Assembly (NCBI GenBank): GCA_031409955.1
Contig: JANNYF010000158.1
Span: 1 to 64,000, forward strand
DNA from: JAFDVL01 sp031409955
Lineage (GTDB): Bacteria; Acidobacteriota; Blastocatellia; RBC074
Length of the DNA stretch: 64,000 bases
Reading direction: 5' to 3'
The notes beneath the pieces were generated by a model, which made no database searches, had not been told where the DNA came from, and worked only from the letters and a program-made list of their open reading frames with translations. Below, one piece after another: positions 23,959 through 33,536 of the stretch (within the stretch, counting starts at the first letter, position 1; each line of letters starts with the position of its first letter). The position numbers and the translations under genes were made by a program.

Positions 23959-26157
23959 TTAGCTTCCGCTGCTTTGCGTTTGTGAGTTCGTGCGTTCGAC
24001 GTCAATCACGCCGCTTACGCCTTTGATCGCGCCAATGACGCGTTCCAGATGCTTCACATCTGAAATATCCACCACAACGTCAATCTGGGCGCTGCCGTTA
24101 TTGAAGATGTCCGTATGCACGTCCCGAATGTTGGTCTTGATGCCGGCAATCGCCAGCGTCAAATCGGCCAACATGCCTTGCCGGTCTTCGGTTGTGACCG
24201 CCAGCTTGACGGCATAGTTGGAACTGGTTGTGCCATCGGCGCTAATCCAGTCCACGTCCACGATGCGCTCGCGGTTAATCATTAAGTTGGCAGCATTCTT
24301 GCACCGCTGCGCGTGTACCGCGACGCCTTTGCCCTGGGTAATGTAGCCGATGACAAGTTCGCCGCGAATCGGGCTGCAACAACGGGCGCGATACACCATC
24401 ACTTCGTCAATGCCTTTGACCGAGATGCGGTCTTCGCCCAGGCGGAGCGCGCGCCGGACAACTTCGCCGACCTTTTGCAAGCGCGAGGGTTTGCTGTCTT
24501 CCAGCGCGGCGAGTTTTTCTGGCGGCACAAAGCGCACCAGCACTGTGCGCGGCGCGAGTTTGCCGTAGCCGATGGCGGCGAACATATCTTCGATTTTGTG
24601 AAAGCCGTGATCGCTTAAGACGCGCGGTAATTGTTCGTCCTCAAGAACCTTTTTGGCTTTGAGCTGCAACCGTGAGGCTTCTTTCTCAAACAGCTTGCGC
24701 CCCAAATCTACGGACTTGGCGCGCTGCTGTTCGGTGAGCCAATGCTTGATTTTATTGCGCGCCCGCGACGTGACGACGAAGTTCAACCAGTCACGGCTCG
24801 GATGCTGACTGGGCGACGTCATGATTTCGACGACTTCACCATTGTGCAATTGGTATTTCAGCGGCACGATGCGCCCGTTGACCTTCGAGCCGGTGCATTG
24901 ATTGCCGACTTCGGTGTGAATCGCGTAGGCAAAATCTATCGGCGTGGCACCGCGCGGCAACTGAATGACTTTGCCTTTTGGCGTGAAGGCGTAGACTTCT
25001 TTCGGATATAAGTCGAGCTTCAAGCCATCCATGAATTCCTGCGAATCGGGGACTTCCTGCTGCCACTCAACCAGATGACGGAGCCATTTGAAGGTCTCGT
25101 CTTCGCTCGTGTCTTTTAGATTTCCTTCTTTGTACTTCCAGTGCGCGGCGATGCCTTCTTCGGCGACGCGGTGCATTTCTTCCGTACGAATTTGCACTTC
25201 AAAGGGCTGGCCTTCATCGCCGACGACGGACGTATGCAGTGATTGGTAGAGGTTTTCGCGCGGCGTCGCGATGAAATCTTTGATGCGCCCCGGAACCGGA
25301 TGCCAGTGTTGGTGGATCACGCCGAGCGCGGCGTAACAATCGCGCATTTCTTTGGTGATTAAGCGAATCGCCATCAAATCATAGACCTGATCCAGCGTGA
25401 TCTTTTGCCGCTTCATTTTCAGGTAGATGCTGTAGAGACGCTTGGTGCGGCCTTCGAGGCGGATGAGTTCAATGCCGGTCTCTGCCAGATATTGCGAGAT
25501 GCGTGATTTCAGTTCTTCCAGGAAAGAATCGGAGGCCGAGCGGCGGCGTTCAATGGCTTCCTGCAACTTTTTATAGGCATCCGGTTCGATGTATTTGAAG
25601 GAGAGGTCTTCAAGCTCTGCACGGATTTTTCCCATCCCCAACCGATGCGCGATGGGCGCGTAGACATCCAGCGTTTCCTGCGCGATGCGCTTGCGTTTTT
25701 CGGGTGGCAGATGGCTCAGCGTTCGCATGTTGTGCAGGCGGTCTGCCAATTTGACGATCACGACCCGGAGGTCTTTGACCATCGCCAGCACCATCTTGCG
25801 AATACTTTCAGCCTGCTGTTCTTCTTTGGAAACTTTGCCGAGATTGCTGATTTTGGTGACGCCGTCTACGAGATGAGCGACTTCTTCTCCAAAATATTCT
25901 TTGATCGCTTCTGTTGTGGTGAGCGTATCTTCGACGACGTCGTGCAAAAAGCCCGTGCTGACGGTAGCGACATCCATCTTCATTTCTGCCAGGATGCCGG
26001 CGACCGAGAGCGGATGAATCAGATAGGGTTCGCCGGATTGTCGCACTTGATCTTTATGTTCGCGCGCCGAAAAGATATACGCCCGGCGAAGCATCTCAAG
26101 GTCTCCGTCCGGGTAATAGCGTCCGACAGTGCGATAGACATCCTCAAAGCGAATCAT
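23959..26157 (-). CDS. RelA/SpoT bifunctional (p)ppGpp synthetase/hydrolase
   Basis: 732 residues, full-length long RSH. The HD hydrolase domain is ~25-180 (HKDQVRQSGEPYLIHPLSVA, FLHDVVEDT), the synthetase ~215-355 (GRTKRLYSIYLKMKRQ, YDLMAIRLI, TPRENLYQSLHTSVV), TGS ~385-445 (YAFTPKGKVIQLPRGATPID) and ACT ~655-725. HD residues are present, so hydrolysis is likely as well as synthesis. An extended -10 (TGCTATAAT on the minus strand, 26166-26174) ends only 8 bases before the ATG and there is no Shine-Dalgarno site, so the message may be leaderless. Confidence 0.94.
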   Translation of the reverse strand: MIRFEDVYRTVGRYYPDGDLEMLRRAYIFSAREHKDQVRQSGEPYLIHPLSVAGILAEMKMDVATVSTGFLHDVVEDTLTTTEAIKEYFGEEVAHLVDGVTKISNLGKVSKEEQQAESIRKMVLAMVKDLRVVIVKLADRLHNMRTLSHLPPEKRKRIAQETLDVYAPIAHRLGMGKIRAELEDLSFKYIEPDAYKKLQEAIERRRSASDSFLEELKSRISQYLAETGIELIRLEGRTKRLYSIYLKMKRQKITLDQVYDLMAIRLITKEMRDCYAALGVIHQHWHPVPGRIKDFIATPRENLYQSLHTSVVGDEGQPFEVQIRTEEMHRVAEEGIAAHWKYKEGNLKDTSEDETFKWLRHLVEWQQEVPDSQEFMDGLKLDLYPKEVYAFTPKGKVIQLPRGATPIDFAYAIHTEVGNQCTGSKVNGRIVPLKYQLHNGEVVEIMTSPSQHPSRDWLNFVVTSRARNKIKHWLTEQQRAKSVDLGRKLFEKEASRLQLKAKKVLEDEQLPRVLSDHGFHKIEDMFAAIGYGKLAPRTVLVRFVPPEKLAALEDSKPSRLQKVGEVVRRALRLGEDRISVKGIDEVMVYRARCCSPIRGELVIGYITQGKGVAVHAQRCKNAANLMINRERIVDVDWISADGTTSSNYAVKLAVTTEDRQGMLADLTLAIAGIKTNIRDVHTDIFNNGSAQIDVVVDISDVKHLERVIGAIKGVSGVIDVERTNSQTQSSGS

Positions 26158-26165
26158 AGGGCGGT

Positions 26166-26174
26166 ATTATAGCA
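26166..26174 (-). promoter_or_regulatory. Extended -10 promoter for the RSH gene, leaderless layout
   Basis: On the minus strand the sequence is TGCTATAAT. Eight bases separate the hexamer from ATG 26157, which puts the expected transcription start at or within a base or two of the start codon. Confidence 0.6.
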
Positions 26175-26275
26175 AGTTCGGGCGGCATTCCATGCAAGAG
26201 GAATAAGAAAAACAGCCAGTATCAGATAACCTTGATACTGGCCGCTGGTTTTAATCTGGGATGTGCGCCGAGACT

Positions 26276-27136
26276 TTATTTCTTCTCTTCGGCAGCAGTT
26301 TTGGCAGCCGCTTCGGCTTCGGCTTTGGCTTTGGCTTTGGCGGTCAAATCAATAGCAATTTTGGCTGTTTTTTCAGCTTCGTCACTGAATTTCTTCCGAT
26401 CCGCTTCGGCGCTGGTGGATTTTTGTTTTTCCCGGTAGAGCAGGCTCTTGTAAGAATAGGCTTCGGCGTAATCAGGATTGACCGAGAGCGCCTTTTCGAT
26501 GTATTCAAAGGCCTTTGCCAGGCAATCGTCAAATTTGGCTTTGTCTGGCTGATGATAGAAATTGCGGACGTGGAATGGATCCGTCGTGATCTTTGCTTTA
26601 TCCGCGTAGCGAGTGGTTTGATCGTATGAGCATTGCCAGTATTTTACGCCGATGGCATAGTACGTCCCCGCTTTAATATCATTCGTAGCGCACTCGCCTT
26701 CCGCTCGCTTGAGTAGCCAATTCCGGTTTTCCTCCACGTGCTGCAATTCATCGTGAATTGTGGCGATATACCCGATGGCATTGTCCCGAATTTTGCAGTT
26801 GCTGCCTGCCAGATCAAGTGCTTTTGTATATGAGTCCAAAGCTTTCTGGGAAGAGCTTTTACGATCTTCATCAGCCGCTTCGCCGCTTTTGGATCGCTTG
26901 TACCAAACAGCTCCGAGGCAGAGCCAAACATCTGGTTTGTCCGGCATGAACTGGGAAGCGCTCTCGAAAAAAACCATCGCTTCGTCAGTCTTACCCTGAT
27001 TGTATTTCAGGATGCCCTGATTCAATTTGTCTTTTCCGTACACTTGATAAAGGTATCCGCAGCTCGAAGTCGAAAGTGTAATCCCGACCAGCAGAATCAA
27101 ACTTAGACTTATGGCAAGAGAACGTGAAACTTTCAT
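26276..27136 (-). CDS. TPR lipoprotein in the Ton operon
   Basis: 286 residues. A type II signal peptide (ISLSLILLVGITLSTSSC) puts the lipid on Cys near residue 26. Three or so TPR-like units follow (ILKYNQGKTDEAMVFFESAS; KPDVWLCLGAVWYKR; ALSVNPDYAEAYSYKSLLY). The C-terminus is a long Ala/Lys/Glu helix. It is last in tonB-exbB-exbD-exbD, so it probably assists the Ton complex or a receptor at the membrane (inference). The exact family is not recognised. Confidence 0.78.
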   Translation of the reverse strand: MKVSRSLAISLSLILLVGITLSTSSCGYLYQVYGKDKLNQGILKYNQGKTDEAMVFFESASQFMPDKPDVWLCLGAVWYKRSKSGEAADEDRKSSSQKALDSYTKALDLAGSNCKIRDNAIGYIATIHDELQHVEENRNWLLKRAEGECATNDIKAGTYYAIGVKYWQCSYDQTTRYADKAKITTDPFHVRNFYHQPDKAKFDDCLAKAFEYIEKALSVNPDYAEAYSYKSLLYREKQKSTSAEADRKKFSDEAEKTAKIAIDLTAKAKAKAEAEAAAKTAAEEKK

Positions 27137-27198
27137 GATTGGGAAATCTCCCTTGCTAAAAAAATATATATGGTTCTGTGCAAATAGCTGGACGCGCG

Positions 27199-27633
27199 CT
27201 AGTCGTCCAGCCCTTCCAATTGCAATCCGATGGGTGAGCCGCCAGCTTCCTTAATAACATCAATCATGTCAACCACTTGCCCATAGCGGGTTGCGTTCGG
27301 CGCTTTGACGAAGACCGCTTTGCGATCCGGTGGACGACCATCCAATGCGTTATGCAGCAGCTTGCCCAGGTCCGCCAAATTGGCAGCATCTGTCTGATTT
27401 AGCTTGAAGCCACCACTTTTGGAAACCGAGACGACCAGGGTCAGCGGATCAGGCGGTGGTGGGGTTTGGTTCTCCGGAGGTTTTTCCGGTGCTTTGGTTT
27501 CAAATTTATGTGGCTTTTGTGGGCTGATGACCATGAAAATGATCAATAGCACCAGCAGCACGTCAATTAACGGTGTAACGTTGATGTATGGGACGGCAGT
27601 ATTTCCACCGCCGCCGCCTCCTGACATCCCCAT
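27199..27633 (-). CDS. ExbD/TolR family biopolymer transport protein (second copy)
   Basis: 144 residues. After a Gly-rich N-terminus (MGMSGGGGGGNTAVPY) the ExbD signature INVTPLIDVLLVLLIIFMVI gives one membrane helix with the Asp that couples to proton flow. A Pro-rich stretch (EKPPENQTPPPPDPL) and a periplasmic domain follow. It is a paralogue of the gene just upstream at 27676-28119. Two ExbD proteins per ExbB are usual in Acidobacteriota and Bacteroidetes operons. Confidence 0.9.
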   Translation of the reverse strand: MGMSGGGGGGNTAVPYINVTPLIDVLLVLLIIFMVISPQKPHKFETKAPEKPPENQTPPPPDPLTLVVSVSKSGGFKLNQTDAANLADLGKLLHNALDGRPPDRKAVFVKAPNATRYGQVVDMIDVIKEAGGSPIGLQLEGLDD

Positions 27634-27675
27634 AACAAATTCTCCTTCACTCAGAAGAGGGTTTAGTATTGCTGA

Positions 27676-28119
27676 TTATTGTCCCGGCTTCTTCTTGTCA
27701 GTGACTAAGCCGACTAATTCAAACCCACCTTCGCGGATGGAATCCACTACTGCGACGATCTCTTTGTAGGGAACGTTGATTCCGCCCCGAATATAGATCG
27801 CCGGTGGATCGCTGGGTTTTTGCTCTCTTTTGGCTTTTTTCAGGCGCTCAATCAGACGCTCTTTGCCAGATGCCCCTGCGTAAAGTTCCTTCTTGAAATA
27901 GTAGTTGCCTACATCAGGAATAGAAATCACAATGGCGCTTTCCTTGATGATATCCGGATCAAGGTCTGGATTCAGATTTTTGGGAAGTGTCAACTGGACA
28001 CCGGATTGTAGCATTGGCGTAATGACCATAAAAATAATCAATAACACCAACATAACGTCCACCATCGGCGTGACGTTGATTTCTGAGTTATATTGACCTC
28101 CCCCTGTACCCATGCCCAT
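27676..28119 (-). CDS. ExbD/TolR family biopolymer transport protein (first copy)
   Basis: 147 residues. N-terminus MGMGTGGGQYNSE, then INVTPMVDVMLVLLIIFMVI with the conserved membrane Asp, then a ~110-residue periplasmic domain ending near LVTDKKKPG. It forms the proton channel with the ExbB protein encoded upstream and passes energy to TonB. The GGAGTA site precedes the ATG. Confidence 0.9.
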   Translation of the reverse strand: MGMGTGGGQYNSEINVTPMVDVMLVLLIIFMVITPMLQSGVQLTLPKNLNPDLDPDIIKESAIVISIPDVGNYYFKKELYAGASGKERLIERLKKAKREQKPSDPPAIYIRGGINVPYKEIVAVVDSIREGGFELVGLVTDKKKPGQ

Positions 28120-28177
28120 AGTAGATACTCCTTATCAATAGCAAAATTGAAATTGATGAACCCTTACTTGAATGCAG

Positions 28178-28219
28178 ATGACAAAAGGGAAGAACTGCAT
28201 GTTACCTCCCTTTTGTCAT
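28178..28219. repeat. Hairpin between exbB-like and exbD-like genes
   Basis: A 13-bp stem (ATGACAAAAGGGA, 28178-28190, and its complement 28207-28219) with a 16-base loop. It lies inside the operon and has no U-tract on the minus strand, so it may stabilise or partly attenuate the message. Confidence 0.5.
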
Positions 28220-28257
28220 TCAGCTTTCTAACTTCAAGGAGGATTCATTTTGAATGA

Positions 28258-28986
28258 TTAGCGTTTGCCCCGACGTTTGACAAAGAAGTCAATCAATTCT
28301 GCCGAGGAGTTATCCATTTCTACCGTGAAGTTATCAACCTTACTGGTGAAGTAATTGAAGAACCACACGGCCGGGATCGCTACCAACAGACCAAAAGCCG
28401 TAGTAAAAAGGGCTTCAGAAATACCGCCTGCGATGGCGGCTATCCCCGCTGATTCGGCGTTTCTCATTTCCTGAAAGGCCGTGATGATGCCGACCACCGT
28501 ACCAAACAATCCTACGAATGGTGCGGTTGAACCAATCGTTGCCATCCCGGACAATCCGCGCCGAAATTCCGCTACCTTGATTGCCTCCGCCCTTTGTAAT
28601 GCTCGTCTTGAGGCCTCGACATCCGTGTCATCTCCCGATTGGAATTCCTGCAAACCAGCATTCACGACCATGGCTAAATGGCTCTTCTTGTATTTGTCAG
28701 AAATGCTGATGGCTTCGTCAATTCGCGCGCTTTTGAGTGCTTGCGCAACTTTAGGGGCAAATTCGCGGGATTGGGTCCGAGCCGCGCTGTAGGTCAGATA
28801 CCTTTCCACGGCGACAGCAATTGAATAGATGGACATGATCAGCAAAATAATGTTGACCACAATCGCCAGCCATCCCATTTTGCGGAGCATTCCCATAAGC
28901 GAGAAGTCGGCGGCCATATTGTCTTCCAAGAGCAACAGACCAAAACTACCCGCCATCATCCAAATTTGGCTAAGTAAAAAAGTCAT
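28258..28986 (-). CDS. MotA/TolQ/ExbB proton channel protein
   Basis: 242 residues with three membrane helices: near 35-55 (GWLAIVVNIILLIMSIYSIA), ~150-170 and ~190-210. The MotA/TolQ signature is seen as LSGMATIGSTAPFVGLFGTV and GGISEALFTTAFGLLVAIPA. It drives TonB with the two ExbD proteins. An earlier hydrophobic lead (MTFLLSQIWMMAGSFG) is in frame; a later start at the Met of MAADFSLMG is possible. Confidence 0.9.
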   Translation of the reverse strand: MTFLLSQIWMMAGSFGLLLLEDNMAADFSLMGMLRKMGWLAIVVNIILLIMSIYSIAVAVERYLTYSAARTQSREFAPKVAQALKSARIDEAISISDKYKKSHLAMVVNAGLQEFQSGDDTDVEASRRALQRAEAIKVAEFRRGLSGMATIGSTAPFVGLFGTVVGIITAFQEMRNAESAGIAAIAGGISEALFTTAFGLLVAIPAVWFFNYFTSKVDNFTVEMDNSSAELIDFFVKRRGKR

Positions 28987-29262
28987 AGCTTTAAAATCCT
29001 CCGTTAAAGTCTAAGAGTGATAAATTCAACCAGACTTCTCTGCGCTACGTCACCGTAGACACGAGAACTCCGGCAAAGGTTCCAACAGTTCAGGAGTTCT
29101 TTAATAGTTGTTCCTGTTGTGGAGTATTTGTGATAGACAAGGAAGGTAAACGCCGCAAGAACCGAAATCAACTACACGGGGCATTTCCATCCAGAAAAAC
29201 CGATCCAAAGATCGTTAACAGGCAGAGTTTTAGTAGCGACTTCTCCTCTGCCCGAACAATGC

Positions 29263-30033
29263 TTATTGCAATGTAAAATTGAACGTCAAAATGCCTTGAA
29301 CTTTAACTGGGGTACCGGATAGTTCAGTTGGCTTGAACGTCCACTGACGCGCTGCGGCGACTGCCGCTTCTTTCAGCAACGGATGACCGCTTACGGCCTC
29401 TGCCGAAATCACTCGGCCTTCTTCCGAAATAGTAACCGCCACTTGAACCGCACCTTGCGCCCGGGCCGCTTTGGCAATGGCAGGATACGGCGGTTGCGCT
29501 TTTCTGATGGCGTTACCTTGTAATACGCCACCTGAGACCCTTTGGGTCTGAGGTTTGGGCGTTGGAGTTGGAGTCGGAGTTGCAGAAGGTTTCGGCGGTG
29601 GCGGCGGTGGCGGCGGTGGTTCTGAGTCCCCTGTACCTTGGGGGACTCCACCTGGCACTCCACCCGGCACTCCGGTTCCTCCGGGAACGCCCTGACTCAC
29701 CACGGCTGCAGCCTGAACAGGCTTCGGTTTCACATCAACAGCTTTGGGAATTTCTTTGGGTGGTGTTTTGGGAGGAACGAAGGCGGTCGCTACTTCGATG
29801 GTTTTTTGCACCACCACGACTTCTGCCGCAGGTGGCGGTGGCGGTGGCGGTGGCGGTGGCGCGAGCAAGGTGGCAGCATCAGCGCTCTCAGCCAGCGCGG
29901 CATTAAACCGCATGATGCTCCAGATCGCCCCCGCTGTCAGTGCCAGCACATAAAAAATCGTAATCCAGGTGGCGAATTTTCCCGCCCGGTGATTTTTCTT
30001 TCCTGATGTTGATTCGACAAGTGTATCGAACAT
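29263..30033 (-). CDS. TonB family protein with proline-rich linker
   Basis: 256 residues from ATG 30033, which has a GGAGG site; the longer frame is spurious. One N-terminal membrane helix (ATWITIFYVLALTAGAIWSI, ~21-40) is followed by two poly-proline runs, a Gly/Val/Pro repeat (GVPGGTGVPGGVPGGVP) and a Thr/Pro run, a long periplasm-spanning linker. The C-terminal TonB domain (~165-256) has YPAIAKAARAQGAVQVAVTI and RQWTFKPTELSG. First gene of the tonB-exbB-exbD-exbD-TPR operon. Confidence 0.9.
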   Translation of the reverse strand: MFDTLVESTSGKKNHRAGKFATWITIFYVLALTAGAIWSIMRFNAALAESADAATLLAPPPPPPPPPPAAEVVVVQKTIEVATAFVPPKTPPKEIPKAVDVKPKPVQAAAVVSQGVPGGTGVPGGVPGGVPQGTGDSEPPPPPPPPPKPSATPTPTPTPKPQTQRVSGGVLQGNAIRKAQPPYPAIAKAARAQGAVQVAVTISEEGRVISAEAVSGHPLLKEAAVAAARQWTFKPTELSGTPVKVQGILTFNFTLQ

Positions 30034-30659
30034 TATTTTCTTGACCTCCGTAAGCGGAATGCCGATGGGACAAAGCGATAAAAATTTGCTTTGGACTGTA
30101 ACGATTTCCAGTTCACCATTTTCGAGCGGACACCCGAATAGATAGCAAATGACTTGAAGCGTATGAAATAGAACTTGACCTAAATTTTCCTGATAGCGAT
30201 CTGAAGTGAGCAAGCTTGCTGTCAGGCTTTACAAGGTTGAGAATCTCCGACCTTGTCTCGACCAGATACTCAGACAAGCTGGCGAGGTGACGACCACATC
30301 ATTGCATTTTGTTGTTAGTGAATCAGGATCATTCTTCCTGAGTAATATTGACCGAGCAATCAAAACTCCGCCAATCAAGTCTTCACAATCTGTACAAAAC
30401 TTAACTTCTAATTTTGGATACTACCTGAAATTAACTGATGGGTCAGCAACGCGCTGAAGTCTACTATCTGACTCTTACTTAGTCAAGCGCTCGCGGCGTA
30501 ATTTTGCGGCTCGCGCAAATCAAAAGAGAGGGTAAAGTTCAGGATCAGTTTTGGATGAGACAGGAGGTTAGCAAAGCGGGGGGATTGGCAAAAGGCAAGG
30601 CGTTTGGACAGGGGTGTTGCGCGGCTTTTTCCAACCGCGCAACACCCCTGTCGTAAACT
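30034..30659. other. Gap between secF and tonB
   Basis: 626 bases without a gene I can support. It should hold the promoter of the Ton operon (minus strand, near 30034-30200) and it contains a long perfect hairpin at 30607-30652. A short plus-strand frame at 30206-30457 has no ribosome site and no recognisable content. Confidence 0.6.
30607..30652 (-). terminator. Strong hairpin downstream of secF
   Basis: A perfect 18-bp stem (30607-30624 against 30635-30652, core CAGGGGTGTTGCGCGG) with a 10-base loop, 8 bases after the secF stop. No U-tract follows on the minus strand, so it is either a rho-independent-like end of weak type or an interspersed palindrome that protects the secDF message. Confidence 0.55.
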
Positions 30660-31817
30660 CTACCGACCCGCCGAAGCCGGACGGCTTTTCTTTTTCTTCT
30701 TCGTTGGGCGCACCACGTTTGCCGCCGTGTCCCCAGCGGCCTGCGCTGTGTTAGAGACGGTCTTGGCTGCGTGTGCTACCGCTGTACTGGCAGCGTTGAC
30801 GGCCCCGCCCTTGCGGTTCTTCCACCAGTCTTTCAGCGGGCCTTCCCACCACAGCATAAAGGGGCTGGCAATATAGATGGAGGAATAGGTGCCGATGATA
30901 ATGCCGATGAACAAGCACCACGAAAAACTCTTCAGCACTTCGCCGCCAAAAATCACCAACGCAACGACAGTCAAAAACGTCAGACCCGAAGTAATAATCG
31001 TGCGCGACAACGTTTGATTGATCGCTTCGTTCGAGAGTACTTCAAGCGATTCGCGCCGCCGGAAATTCAGCATTTCACGGATGCGATCAAAGATCACAAT
31101 CGTGTCGTTCATTGAGTAACCAACCAATGTCAACAAAGCTGCAATCACCGTCAGATTGATTTCGAGTTGGAAGATGGAGAAGAGTCCCAGCGTCACCAGC
31201 ACGTCGTGTATGACGGCGACGATGGCACCGATGCCGAAGCCCCACGATTTGAACCGAAACGCCACATAGATCAACATGCCGAGGCAGGCAATCAGCGTCA
31301 CATAAATCGCCCGATTGCGTAGGTCAGCCCCAACCTGCGGCGCGACCGCCTCTGCGCCAACAATTTGTGCGGACGCATCGCTCATAGACGTCAACGCATC
31401 TGCCACTTTCTTTTTCCCAATGTCTACGTCTTCGGTCGCCTTGGCCGACGTTTCGGATTCGCCTGCTTTTCGGACGACATTGACGAGATTCGGTAGGCGC
31501 ACCAGCACTTCATTTTTCGGCGGCTGCCCAATTGTACTGCCAACCGGTTGCAACACAATCGCTGCGCCGGGAATACCCTGTGTTTCAATTGCTGCGCGCA
31601 GCTTCCCTAAATCTGGCTGAGCGCCAAACTTGACGGTCACGATAGTGCCGCCCTCAAAATCAATGCCCATATTGAAGGGGCGCGTATTCGGATTACCATC
31701 CAACGCGCGCCAGGCCACCGATACTACGCCAGCCAAAATCAGCAACCACGACAAGCCAATGAACAACCATTTCTTGCCGAGAAAGTCGTAATTTGCGTTT
31801 TTAAAAATCTCGATCAT
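30660..31817 (-). CDS. secF: Protein translocase subunit SecF
   Basis: 385 residues. Starts in the SecF manner (MIEIFKNANYDFLGKKWLFI) with a first membrane helix, FNMGIDFEGGTIV (SecF signature), a periplasmic domain and five more membrane helices (LIACLGMLIYVAFRFK, VTLGLFSIFQLEINL, GYSMNDTIVIFDRIRE). A ~50-residue Lys/Ala-rich C-terminal tail (KKKKKSRPASAGR end) goes beyond the usual length. With SecD it uses the proton gradient to finish protein export. Transcribed after secD. Confidence 0.95.
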   Translation of the reverse strand: MIEIFKNANYDFLGKKWLFIGLSWLLILAGVVSVAWRALDGNPNTRPFNMGIDFEGGTIVTVKFGAQPDLGKLRAAIETQGIPGAAIVLQPVGSTIGQPPKNEVLVRLPNLVNVVRKAGESETSAKATEDVDIGKKKVADALTSMSDASAQIVGAEAVAPQVGADLRNRAIYVTLIACLGMLIYVAFRFKSWGFGIGAIVAVIHDVLVTLGLFSIFQLEINLTVIAALLTLVGYSMNDTIVIFDRIREMLNFRRRESLEVLSNEAINQTLSRTIITSGLTFLTVVALVIFGGEVLKSFSWCLFIGIIIGTYSSIYIASPFMLWWEGPLKDWWKNRKGGAVNAASTAVAHAAKTVSNTAQAAGDTAANVVRPTKKKKKSRPASAGR

Positions 31818-31869
31818 ATTTCAATCCACACCCGGCGTAATGCTGCGGGCGAAAACGTTACTCCGATGC

Positions 31870-33531
31870 TTAAATACTGATGGTTTCGACGCGTCCGCCC
31901 TGTCGTGACAACACCCACATATACATGGTGCGCGACACGTATATCGCCGTAAATAAATTCGCTAACAACCCAATGACCAGCGTGACGGCAAACCCGCGAA
32001 TCGGCCCGGTGCCGAACGCGTACAGGAACAAACACGACACAATCGTCGTCACGTGCGTGTCAATAATCGTCGTCAAAGCTTTGCCGAACCCAATGTCTAC
32101 GGCGGATGCTACGATTTTGCCCGCGCGCAATTCTTCGCGGATGCGCTCGAAAATCAGCACGTTGGAGTCCACCGCCATACCAATCAACAGCACCACGCCC
32201 GCGATGCCCGGCAGCGTCAACGTCGCATTGAAGAGCGCCAGACCTGCCAGCAAGATTACTAAGTTCAGGAACAGCGCGATGACCGCGTTGACGCCGGAGA
32301 ACTTGTAGTAAAACAGCATGAACAAAATCACGAGGGACAATCCAACAATCGAGGCAATGACGCCTTGTCGAATTGAATCCGCACCTAACGACGGGCCAAC
32401 TGTGCTTTCCTGCAAATATTTGATTGTCGCAGGCAAGGCTCCTGACCGCAGCGTCAAGGCCAAGTCTTCTGCGCTTTCCTTCGTGAAGCTCCCGGTAATC
32501 TGTCCGCGGTCACGGATTGCCCCATTTATGGAAGGCGCACTCTTGATCTTTCCATCCAAAACAATGGCTAACAGGTTGCCGATGTTCTTAGTGGTCCATT
32601 GCTCGAACTTTTCCGCCGCGTCGGGCTTCAATTCAAAATCAATTTCATAGCCTCCGCCTTGCGAGCCGGGCCGGGCCGTAGCGTTTCGTAAGTCCAGGCC
32701 AGAGACAATCGGAATCTTCTCGACAATGTGGTAGCCATCACGCGCGGGACGGGGTTCGCCCCCTAAAGACGACCGATCCTCGACTAACTTCAACACTTGC
32801 TTGCTCGTGTCTCCCGCAATAGCCGCGTTCGCCGCCTCTTCGGTCGGATAAAGTTGCGTTCCTGCCGCAACAGCTTTCAACTCCAATTGCGAATCAACCT
32901 TCAATGTCCTTTTGACTCGTTCGGGATCGTCCACGCCGGGCATCTGCACCAGAATCTGATGATCTTCGTCGCGGCCTTGTCGTTGAATCGTTGGCTCTGC
33001 TACGCCCAATCCATTCAATCGTTGCTCGATAATTTTCAGCGCCTGCTCGGTCGCTTGATTCTTCAAGAAATTCGCGGCGGAATTGTTCAGCGCAAACGTG
33101 ATGGTATTGCCACTGGCAGAAGAAGGCCAATCCGGCCCCAGTATCTGGCTCGTCGTTTTGTCGCGAATTTCAGTATGCTTGCTTGCATCTGCCGTTTCGA
33201 CCACCACTTGCCCGGTGGCGGGAGCTTTGACGGAGGTGAAGGCAATCTTTTCCTTCTTGAGCAATTCTTCCGTCTTCTGCCGTTCGATATCCGTGTACGT
33301 CTTGAGGTAATCATCGGCTTGCACCTGCATCACCAGGTGGGTGCCGCCTTTTAGGTCAAGGCCCAGCCGGATATTTTCGCCAAAGTTTTGCTTCCACCGT
33401 TTGGGATTGACGAAATCGCTGGTCGTGGGGGTTGTGCCGGTTGGTTTATTCCAGGGGCCCAACATGATAACCGCACAGAGCAGCGTGAGCGTTGCGATGA
33501 CGATACCGCGTGTACGAAGGTTCTTGTTCAT
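31870..33531 (-). CDS. secD: Protein translocase subunit SecD
   Basis: 553 residues. N-terminal membrane helix, then RLGLDLKGGTHLVMQVQ (SecD signature), the P1 periplasmic head, and the C-terminal five-helix block (GVIASIVGLSLVILFMLFYY; MAVDSNVLIFERIREELRAG). The order yajC-secD-secF on one strand is the standard one. Start ATG 33531 lies 5 bases after the yajC stop. Confidence 0.95.
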   Translation of the reverse strand: MNKNLRTRGIVIATLTLLCAVIMLGPWNKPTGTTPTTSDFVNPKRWKQNFGENIRLGLDLKGGTHLVMQVQADDYLKTYTDIERQKTEELLKKEKIAFTSVKAPATGQVVVETADASKHTEIRDKTTSQILGPDWPSSASGNTITFALNNSAANFLKNQATEQALKIIEQRLNGLGVAEPTIQRQGRDEDHQILVQMPGVDDPERVKRTLKVDSQLELKAVAAGTQLYPTEEAANAAIAGDTSKQVLKLVEDRSSLGGEPRPARDGYHIVEKIPIVSGLDLRNATARPGSQGGGYEIDFELKPDAAEKFEQWTTKNIGNLLAIVLDGKIKSAPSINGAIRDRGQITGSFTKESAEDLALTLRSGALPATIKYLQESTVGPSLGADSIRQGVIASIVGLSLVILFMLFYYKFSGVNAVIALFLNLVILLAGLALFNATLTLPGIAGVVLLIGMAVDSNVLIFERIREELRAGKIVASAVDIGFGKALTTIIDTHVTTIVSCLFLYAFGTGPIRGFAVTLVIGLLANLFTAIYVSRTMYMWVLSRQGGRVETISI

Positions 33532-33536
33532 AAGCT

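Noticed and set aside
30206..30457. 83-codon plus-strand frame between secF and tonB
   Set aside because: No ribosome site, no homology that I recognise, and it overlaps the likely tonB promoter region.
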